Below are positions 13,252 to 19,500 of a DNA stretch of 19,500 nt, one piece after another. The translations under genes and the position numbers were made by a program. The notes under the pieces were generated by a model, which saw only the letters and a program-made list of their open reading frames with translations, had not been told where the DNA came from and did not search any database. Numbering within the stretch: the stretch's first letter is position 1; each line of letters starts with the position of its first letter. Source of the stretch: Glandiceps talaboti (Eukaryota; Hemichordata; Enteropneusta; Spengelidae); contig NC_135550.1 in assembly GCF_964340395.1 (NCBI RefSeq), positions 13,567,408 through 13,586,907 on the forward strand. Reading direction: 5' to 3'.

Positions 13252-13440
13252 CAGTGTTTTTGCTAAGGGTTGGTGAACCCTGGTAACAGAAAGAGAGAAA
13301 GGGGTAAAAATGGCAGTGTTTCCTCATAGAGTTTATGGTAATTTTGTTTGATATCCCAGGTAAAATGAAATGACATAAGAACACCTCCCCCCCCCCCCCA
13401 CTAGATTTTACCTTCTAACATTCCTTAGTATAAAACACTG
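13252..13440. mobile_element. Short hAT-like MITE relic with CAGTGTTTT termini
   Basis: The left end is CAGTGTTTTTGCTAAGG (13252-13268). The right end, reverse-complemented, is CAGTGTTTTATACTAAGG (13423-13440). The CAGTGTT termini are typical of hAT transposons. The interior has GGGTAAAA, a second CAGTGTTTCC and a C13 tract beside TAGATTTTACC, all shared in order with the longer element at 16091-16863. The 8 bases outside each end (ATACAGAA and AAGGATAG) do not match, so no target duplication survives or the ends are slightly misplaced. There is no coding capacity. The hAT assignment rests on the termini only. Confidence 0.62.
13387..13399 (+). repeat. C13 tract inside the hAT-like MITE
   Basis: A homopolymer C run lies just before CTAGATTTTACC. 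The equivalent position in the related element at 16091-16863 also carries a long C tract. Confidence 0.9.
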
Positions 13441-13946
13441 AAGGATAGATGACAAATAAGACAGACAGCGATTCTGATACTTCAACATGTTGAATACCTA
13501 CATGGTTAACTTCCATCACAACCTATACAAAATTAGAGATTTGAGCTTACTTGTAAAATGTGTATTTATTTTCACACCAAGAATCTTAACCCCCCCCCCC
13601 CCAAAAAAAAAATGAAGATATTTGCCCAGAATAAAGACCTCACTTTGAAAGAAACTCTATTAGCCAAAACAAGACCCTTTGTGTTGATAATTGCTGGTAG
13701 AATCATGTAAACAAATGATTTTTGAAATCTTTGCTAATCTTATTTTGTTAAGATAGTATAGATACATGTAATCCTTCCTAATCCAAATATTTATGTGCTT
13801 TGCCACAGTCAAACATTCAATGTTTACAAATAACATTGTTAACAGGAGAGTGATTTTTTACATTTATAGGCCTCCCTTGCCTTCCACACACCACTTCAAA
13901 GTATACCCAATGTCTTTAATTATAAAAAAGTAAATAATTCCAATAA
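13441..13946 (+). other. Distal part of the upstream intron
   Basis: Apart from the C13-A10 tract and a TACATGTA at 13763-13770, this is plain AT-rich sequence. It leads into the branch-point region of the kindlin exon. No further exon is visible. Confidence 0.75.
13590..13612 (+). repeat. C13-A10 tract
   Basis: Thirteen C's are followed directly by ten A's, about 370 bases upstream of the kindlin exon and outside the recognised MITE. It matches the C-tract/A-tract pattern at 10981. Confidence 0.92.
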
Positions 13947-13982
13947 TACTAAATTTTTCTCTCTCTTTTATTTCTTGTTTAG
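13947..13982 (+). other. Branch-point-like site, polypyrimidine tract and 3' splice acceptor
   Basis: TACTAA at 13947-13952 resembles a branch site, with its last A about 30 bases before the junction. It is followed by a T-rich and CT-rich tract at about 13953-13980 and then AG at 13981-13982. This sets the exon start at 13983 and leaves a two-base partial codon, matching the kindlin reading frame. The acceptor is well supported; the exact branch adenosine is inferred. Confidence 0.88.
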
Positions 13983-14216
13983 ATGTTGCCATTGATTGGT
14001 CAGACCATGCCTTGTGGTGGCCAGACAAGAACACATGGTTGCTACGAACCAGACTGACACTGGATCAGTTTGGGGTACAGGCTGATGCCAAGCTTCATTT
14101 CACCCCCATGCATAAAACCTTACGTGTCCAATTGCCAGATCTCCAACAGATTGACATGAGGGTAGACTTCTCTGTTATGGTCTTTAACGCTGTCATCAAA
14201 GTCTGTAAAGAATTAG
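13983..14216 (+). CDS. FERMT: Internal exon of a kindlin (fermitin family homolog), F0 to F1 region
   Basis: This exon encodes part of a kindlin, a cytoplasmic FERM-domain adaptor at cell-matrix adhesions that binds integrin beta tails and works with talin to activate integrins. The reading frame starts with the last two bases of a split codon (AT, so GAT/Asp if the previous exon ends in G), then [18 protein letters not shown]. The tryptophan-rich DWSDHALWW, the [13 protein letters not shown] stretch and [10 protein letters not shown] closely match the second half of the kindlin F0 subdomain as I remember it from vertebrate FERMT1-3 and nematode UNC-112. The last part, [19 protein letters not shown], corresponds to the start of F1. 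The 234-bp exon is in phase 1 at both ends, so its removal would keep frame. The frame stays open downstream to 14338, but that extension is low-complexity Pro-rich intron. Vertebrate kindlins are about 670-690 residues, so this is roughly a ninth of the protein. Family assignment is very secure; which paralogue name applies in this species is not. Confidence 0.96.
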
Positions 14217-14222
14217 GTAAGT
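14217..14222 (+). other. 5' splice donor GTAAGT
   Basis: The kindlin-like reading frame is followed immediately by a consensus GTAAGT after TTAG. The first base of the next codon (G, expected Gly or a similar residue) stays on this exon, giving a phase 1 intron. A C-rich stretch (14225-14250) follows within a few bases and carries no coding signal. Confidence 0.93.
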
Positions 14223-16090
14223 TACCCCCCCCACCCCACCCAATTACTTGTTGGCCCTTCCCTTCTAATCTCCACAGTGAAGATTGTCAGCCACCTGCAC
14301 AGATATACTTCAACACATGTAAAAAAGTAGTATTTTAAAGATGTATGGTGCATAGCCTTCTGTCACATTCCGTTGACCTAATTCTTCAATATGAAGGTCA
14401 TTCCTAATCACTACAGCTATTGACAGCTTAAAAGCTAATCCTCTGAGTTTAACAGTTGTCGCAGGACCCAACCCAGTGAAAGAGACGTCTTGACCTTGCG
14501 TAAATGTGCGATTAATTGTGGAAGAATAAAGGCATGCTATACCAAAGATGGCCCTAAATGTTAACAGCTTTATGGCACTCGGTTAGAACTCTTGACTGCA
14601 AACTGTATTCACTCTACTGTACTTGGAAGTCGAATAAGTTTCTCCGCCAATTATTAAATCAAAATTAGCATCCCAAAATTAAGTGTATGTGATGATTGCG
14701 TGATGTTATTGAGGAACTTGACTTGACATTGTCTGTCCCTTTATGTTCTACTCTAACGGATACTATCAATTAATTGAGTGTAGTTTTCAGTGTCATTGAT
14801 GTTCAGGGAAGCGACCATGAAATGACTACTTCCGGATCTAGTCACCAAGGTTTAAAAGTTGTGTTTATGGTTTCTATAGCCTGCCATCCAGGCCATCATG
14901 GACACTTCAATGCCTTAGTCTTCTGCCTATTAACCAGTGAAATGTCAAGTCTAATTTTATAACCGTTCACTGAATATAATGTTTGACACACACACAATAG
15001 AGGCATAGAAATCTCTCAAAAAAAAATGGCCAGCTATTTAATAATGTATGTGGACAACCAAAAAGTTATTCTAAAAATGCGCAATCTTCAGAAAGGAAAT
15101 GATTTTGAATGGACCAAGGCTTTGTGTTTGATTGATGAGTAAGGCTGATAGAAATAGACACAGAGGTGTAGTGTCTCTTTCATCAGATCAGTAGCTGCAG
15201 CTTAACAATGTTGTGTTTTATACAGCTTGGCCACCTTTGCCCTATTCAGATGTGCCCTGTAGTTGTAGTTGACAGCATCAATTGCAGGGACTGTTCTTCA
15301 CTACAATAAATCCTAAGTTGCTTTGTAAATAGAATACTATGATCCCGTGTAAAGTATGGCGACAACTCTTTTTATCTATAGTCCAAATGGTTTGATTTGA
15401 TTTTTTTTTTTTTTGGCTCATTGACTTTGATTGCTGTCGAAGTCTGCCAAACTGATCGTATGAAAGAATTTCACGGCCAAACAGTTTTTAGAGTTGTTTT
15501 CCTTCTGGAATAACATCAGTGAATAGTCTCTTTGAGGAGACATATCACACAAACACTTTGAACTTGACACGCTAATAAAAAGTTTCCATAACAGTAATCC
15601 AGTCTAAATATACCACTTTGTGTGGTTGTAAAATTTCTCCTAAAAAGTGAAAATGTTCTGCCCGTAAGAAAGTTATTACCTCAGCACTGCTTGAAGAGAC
15701 TTAGCCCACTATCAAGTGAGTCTAATTTATAGTCCCCCACCCTATTACGTGACCTAAATACATGTACATCCTCATATCATACAGCCAACTGTTCCTGTAC
15801 ATATAACCTACTTACTAGTAGTCGGATTTTGAGATCTATCTAAGATTAGTAACATTGCTGTGGTGACAGCCTTTAAGAGATCACAGAACTCAAAAAATAG
15901 GGGTGGAGTGCAGTAAAATTAATCACTATAGAATGAATGACAAGCAGACCTTTTGAGGTATTAGGTTGTATCTTTGTCACTATAGTACTAGCCTCCAGGC
16001 TGGCAGAGATGGGTGTTGTCTATTGAAACATAGTGATAACTTTATACACCCTAGGTTCACAAAGGTGCTTGTTTAGGTATTCATGCTGTG
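14223..16090 (+). other. Downstream kindlin intron, unique-looking sequence
   Basis: The sequence after the GTAAGT donor has no reading frame resembling the expected continuation of kindlin F1 (a His-Pro-Glu-Glu-Leu motif normally follows soon after). It holds a T14 tract at 15401-15414 and TACATGTA at 15759-15766. The open frame at 14774-14962 shows no recognisable protein features and is judged to be chance. Confidence 0.7.
15401..15414 (+). repeat. T14 tract
   Basis: This is a simple homopolymer run in the intron, with no associated retroposon features recognised. Confidence 0.9.
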
Positions 16091-16318
16091 CATAGTATTT
16101 TTACTAAGGCTGAGGAAGATCAGTAACAGGAAGGGGAAAGCGGGTAAAACTAGCATACATTTGTTGTTTTCCATACATAGTACCATCAATTTGTTTGGGA
16201 AACCCTGGTATATAGACTGAAAGATTCGTTGGTGTGTATGCTATGTAATTGCTTGTGTTTAGCTGATTTTTAGCTGGAGTACAAACAAAGATGAACCTGA
16301 CTCAGTGACTGTTAGTCT

Positions 16319-16863
16319 AACTGGTAAAGTGACTGGAGAACTCAGGTAGATTTTTAATACCTGTATGCTAATACCCTCCCCCCCCCCCCCCCCCAACAAA
16401 AAAACAACAAAAAAAAACCACATAACACTGGTAGGAACCCTGGTAAAGTGATTGGAGAAATCAGGTAGATTTTACATACCACCGCCCCAAAAACAATTAG
16501 GGAACCATGGGACAATAACTGGAGAACTCGGGTAGATTTTGCCTATATACTACTACCCCCAAAACACTGGTAGGGAACCATGGTAGATTTTACCTACATT
16601 TGTACTTACTGGTACCACCCTTAACAAAAACACTGGTGGGGAACCTTGCTAAAGTGATAGGGTAGCTCTGGTAGATTTCACCTGCTTGCTACCACCCTTT
16701 AATAACAAAAACACTGGTAGGGAACCTGCTAAAGTGGTTGGAGAACTCCAGTAGATTTCACCTGCTTACTACCACCCTTAACTAAAACACTAATAGGGGA
16801 CCCTGATAAAATGATTAGAGAACTCTGGTAGATTTTACCTGCTTACCCATAATAAAAACACTG
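16319..16863. repeat. Degenerate minisatellite of about seven units
   Basis: Units of roughly 65-80 bp (one reaches about 110 bp because of a C17 tract and A-rich insert) repeat the ordered blocks CTGGTAAAGTGATTGGAGAACTC, GGTAGATTTTACCTGC, TACCACCCTTAA, then AAAACACTGGTAGGGAACC. The starts are near 16321, 16440, 16509, 16581, 16646, 16728 and 16804. The unit from 16581 lacks the AAAGTGATTGGAGAACTC block. Each unit carries an AACACTG like the right terminus of the host element, suggesting the array grew by duplication of the element's end. Confidence 0.82.
16378..16394 (+). repeat. C17 tract
   Basis: A C17 run in the first unit of the minisatellite is followed by an A-rich AACAAAAAAACAAC stretch, echoing the C-then-A tracts elsewhere in the window. 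Confidence 0.92.
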
Positions 16864-17049
16864 TGAATATCACATACATGTACTACTAGTAAATTATCAT
16901 CATCCTAACGACACCTCACTTTCACATTTCTGACACCTTGGCTCCTTGTCTTGTTATCTGCTCTGAGATGCTTTTAAGAATACACATCAAAGACTAAAGA
17001 TTAGACATGTCAGAACAGTAAAACATAGACACTCTGTCACTCTGTTGAC
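16864..17049 (+). other. Intron sequence between two mobile-element relics
   Basis: No coding or repeat signal was seen apart from a TACATGTA at 16875-16882. Its last 8 bases, CTGTTGAC, form the left target-site copy of the hAT element that follows. Confidence 0.7.
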
Positions 17050-17445
17050 CAGTGTTCTCGCTAAGGCTTATTTGCTCGCTACTTGCGCAAGGTCTCCATC
17101 TGCTCTCGCAGTCAAATTTCATGTTTTGCGCAACCTTTTATCCAAAGCATCAAGAATGAAACAGAAAATATATACAAATAAAGTATAATTAATGATTAAA
17201 TGAAATGTTGTCATAGAGTTTTATTTCTCTCTATTCAGCATCCAAGAGCAGGTAAAAAGTGTTAGTTTCATATTGCCAGTAAACATATTATTTTGCTCCC
17301 GTCCTTCAGCCAGAAAGGGGGGGGGGATACCCCCTTCCGAACTATCACCCCTCGGCCAAGCAAGCACTGCCGCCATGTCACCCTTTCCATTTTTTCCCCC
17401 TTCTCCTTAAATTGCTCAGTCTCAAAAAAGTTCGAGGGAACACTG
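17050..17445. mobile_element. Non-autonomous hAT element with 8-bp target duplication
   Basis: The left end CAGTGTTCTCGCTAAGG and the reverse complement of the right end, CAGTGTTCCCTCGAAC, share CAGTGTTC exactly and then diverge. The 8 bases outside are CTGTTGAC (17042-17049) and GTGTTGAC (17446-17453), which match at seven of eight positions. The left copy fits the nTnnnnAn preference of hAT insertion sites. The element is 396 bp and carries a G10 tract at 17317-17326 and two TTGCGCAA palindromes (17083-17090, 17126-17133). It has no transposase: the overlapping open frames on both strands (about 17268-17493) run through low-complexity sequence and past the element's edge. Boundaries and hAT class are well supported by termini and duplication together; the specific family is not known to me. 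Confidence 0.82.
17317..17326 (+). repeat. G10 tract inside the hAT element
   Basis: This is the only long G run on the plus strand; the other G/C homopolymers in the window are all C on this strand. It is followed at once by ATACCCCC. Confidence 0.85.
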
Positions 17446-19110
17446 GTGTTGACATTACCACGCAAAATGTATGAATACAATGTTATCAGGTGAAACCATG
17501 CACAAATGTAGCTTTATTATAAAGATATATATATAACTTCATTGAAATTTCATTCATATATGACGTCCAATTGTTCATGTAAAACAACATATACTGTCCT
17601 ACTCTAGTATGAAAGCAATTTCAAAGTAATAATGCCTGGTATGGAATAAATTTCAAATTAATGAAATCTTATGGGAGATCATATTTTGTTATGAATATGA
17701 AAATACAGATGTTACAATATTTTATTTCATATAAAATGTAAATCCTGTACAAATATGACAAAAAATAAGGGGAGCGATTAACCTTTATTTTTGCAATAGC
17801 GTAATTCTATCACTTTTACTGTATGATGAAATATTTCAAGTAATTCACATTATGGTGTGATATTTGTGTTCTTGTGGATGATCTAAATATATGTGTGTAA
17901 AAAACCCAACTGTGTACCTCAGTCATATTTATTGGCTTAGTCAGCAGTTTCTGTTCTGTTGTAAATTATACGAGCTCCGTAATGTTCTGTGTGAATGTAC
18001 CAGGGGTCTGAACTCTTAACAGCAAAAGTCCATCCACCAACAGTGAAGTGAAAATTTCCCAGGAGGTGAATCATTTCATCATGCCTGTTGGCATATCCTT
18101 TATAGTGCTACTCACCCAATTTAACAAGACATGTTGGAATTATACAAGATTTGACAAATAGTTTTGGAGCAATTATTTAGCCAAGCTGTATCTTTTCACC
18201 AGCAAAAAAATTTCCTGTGTAATCGCTTAGTTGTGCAATGTAGTCTGGAAAAAATTTAGCAAGAATTCAAAACACAGTCTTCCTGTCTCGGGGAAGGGGC
18301 AAAGACTGCGAATGAACCCTTGACTGGTGTCTGTGATCTTCCAGACATGTACGTACGTGTCATCAGTGTCAGCTTCGTGTGAAGTGGTTTGGAGCTATAT
18401 GAACATGCAGACATAAGATTCGTTAATGAATCCAGCTAGCTTACTATTGAATGATCAAAAGATTATGTATGAATATCTCCCTCGTGTGTCAAGAGGAGAG
18501 AGGCACCAACTCTGATGAAACCTGTGATGGTTCTAGCCATTCTTGACCTCATAGCTCAAATTCCACTGTCTCCATTCAATAGAATATTTACTTTTCATGT
18601 GTTTATGCAGTGAAAACTAATGATAGTTGGTGGTGGTCTCTTGTTTGATAAACACAGATTACTCTTCACTTGGAGTAGCTGGGCAGGTCCCATCGTCCTA
18701 TGCTAATTGCTCTGTGCATGATGAATGAAACCTTTCACGATTCAGTCTTCAATACATTTTATGCAAATACCCCATGGGAGGTTTTTTTGTTTTTTGAGTG
18801 TCATGAATTAAAGTACCAGTTGTGAAGCAGGGATTTTAAATGTTTCATTTGTGGCTGTCTAATACCCTTATGTGCCGTGACCCACTTCAATATGTGCTGT
18901 TCTGTAGGCTTAGCCATCTATCAGAAGTAGTAGAACTTTAGGGTCTTCACACCTCTTGTCAAAATTTGACAGTGAGTGAGATGGATAGCATTATCTTCTA
19001 TGTCAATAGCGACAATGCTACCTAGAACAAGAGATTGGAATGAATCACTCCGACAGCTATCGGTGTTAGGTAATGATAGCCCAGGGGATGAATAGCAATT
19101 AGACCATCTT

Positions 19111-19124
19111 GTGTGTGTGTGTGT
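19111..19124 (+). repeat. (GT)7 microsatellite
   Basis: There are seven perfect GT units. Confidence 0.9.
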
Positions 19125-19442
19125 GCCAGATAAATTCTTTCCTTCTTAAAAATAGTTGGCTTCTGACAGTCATCATTCTAAAGTGCATAATTTTTCAAAA
19201 TCCTGCCTGCATCAAAACAAAATGGTGGTGTGATTTTCTAAATGTGGTGATAATGAAGATCATTTGAATAAACTTAGATTACATTACAACAAAACTCTCA
19301 GCATTGTGAGCAAAATGAACAAATTTGGAGGCGAAAAGTCTATTAAATTATGATCCAAATTCATAGCTGCAGAGTGAAGTAGTAAAAATGTCCAACACAT
19401 GAAATAAATTGAAACTTTCAAGACTGGTATTACTTCCTTCAG

Positions 19443-19492
19443 TGACCTTTGAACTCTGTGTCCATTATCACCCATGTGCTGACCTTTGAACC
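19443..19492 (-). promoter_or_regulatory. Two DR1-like nuclear-receptor motifs
   Basis: The 12-mer TGACCTTTGAAC occurs at 19443-19454 and again at 19480-19491. Read on the minus strand with the next base, these are AGTTCA-A-AGGTCA and GGTTCA-A-AGGTCA, which resemble HNF4/RXR-type direct repeats with one spacer base. The second copy lies near the window edge. They may be a regulatory pair or simply part of a dispersed repeat. Confidence 0.25.
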
Positions 19493-19500
19493 TGATTAAC

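Larger units (their letters stand above)
16091..16863. mobile_element. Longer hAT-like MITE relic related to the 13252 copy
   Basis: The left end (about 16091-16109, a degraded CATAGTATTTTTACTAAGG) aligns with the CAGTGTTTTTGCTAAGG start of the 13252-13440 element. Downstream similarity includes CAGTAACAGGAAGGGGAAAGCGGGTAAAA and the segment around 16180-16215, which matches GTTTATGGTAATTTTGTTTGATATCCCAGGTA of the other copy with a few gaps. The right end is AATAAAAACACTG (16851-16863), the inverse of CAGTGTTTTTATT. The section at about 16319-16863 is a tandem array described separately. No target duplication or transposase frame was found. The exact left boundary is uncertain by a few bases. 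Confidence 0.55.
17446..19500 (+). other. Non-coding sequence, continuing downstream intron
   Basis: No further kindlin exon or other gene was recognised. The first 700 bases are very AT-rich. A (GT)7 repeat and a pair of nuclear-receptor-like motifs lie near the end. Membership of the kindlin intron is inferred from the lack of any other gene boundary. Confidence 0.55.

Noticed and set aside
14217-14338. Extension of the kindlin reading frame past the exon to a stop
   Set aside because: It begins exactly at a perfect GTAAGT donor, turns into proline-rich low-complexity sequence from a C tract, and does not resemble kindlin F1.
14774-14962. Plus-strand 62-codon open frame downstream of the exon
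   Set aside because: There is no similarity to kindlin or another known family, and no flanking splice signals in a matching phase.
17221-17252. Possible mini-exon: pyrimidine-rich stretch, CAG, a short His-Pro-coding piece, then AGGTAAAA
   Set aside because: It would be only about 13 bases, does not match the kindlin continuation, and lies inside the hAT element.
17268-17493. Overlapping open frames on both strands (70 and 66 codons)
   Set aside because: They run through low-complexity G/C/T tracts of the hAT element and across its right boundary, with no transposase motifs.
1-19500. A bacterial-type defence system, CRISPR array or phage
   Set aside because: Spliced animal gene structure, no long reading frames and no regular repeat-spacer pattern. 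The only tandem array is a degenerate minisatellite.

Overview
The window looks like nuclear DNA of a marine-type invertebrate animal, probably a lophotrochozoan (mollusc, brachiopod) or a non-vertebrate deuterostome. The reasons are AT-rich, sparsely coding sequence, GT-AG splicing, small DNA-transposon relics, C-tract/A-tract simple repeats and a striking excess of the palindrome TACATGTA. The species cannot be fixed from the sequence alone. There are no bacterial-style genes, operons, rRNAs, tRNAs or CRISPR arrays.

The only protein-coding feature I can support is one internal exon at 13983-14216 on the plus strand. It encodes 77 complete codons and two split ones of a kindlin (fermitin family, FERMT), the FERM-domain adaptor that activates integrins together with talin. 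The exon covers the second half of the F0 subdomain and the beginning of F1. Both boundaries are clear: a branch-point-like TACTAA plus a long pyrimidine tract ending in AG, and a perfect GTAAGT donor. Both flanking introns are phase 1. The neighbouring kindlin exons were looked for by eye and not found, so the window is read as two long introns (about 14 kb upstream and more than 5 kb downstream, both cut by the window edges) around one exon.

Layout: 1-7831 is non-coding with short simple repeats. 7832-8204 is a miniature inverted-repeat transposable element (MITE) flanked by TA. 8205-13251 is non-coding with a 22-A tract and a C17/A10 tract. 13252-13440 is a short hAT-like MITE. 13441-13982 is the end of the upstream intron. 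13983-14216 is the kindlin exon. 14217-16090 is non-coding intron. 16091-16863 is a longer relative of the 13252 element, whose distal two thirds have expanded into a degenerate minisatellite. 17050-17445 is a non-autonomous hAT element with a near-perfect 8-bp target duplication. 17446-19500 is non-coding and ends with two copies of a nuclear-receptor-like 12-mer.

The genes cannot be discussed as a system, because there is only one. The most informative content beyond the exon is the set of small transposon relics, above all the related pair on either side of the kindlin exon, one of which appears to have turned part of its own terminal sequence into a tandem array. I found no credible evidence of a new biological system here.
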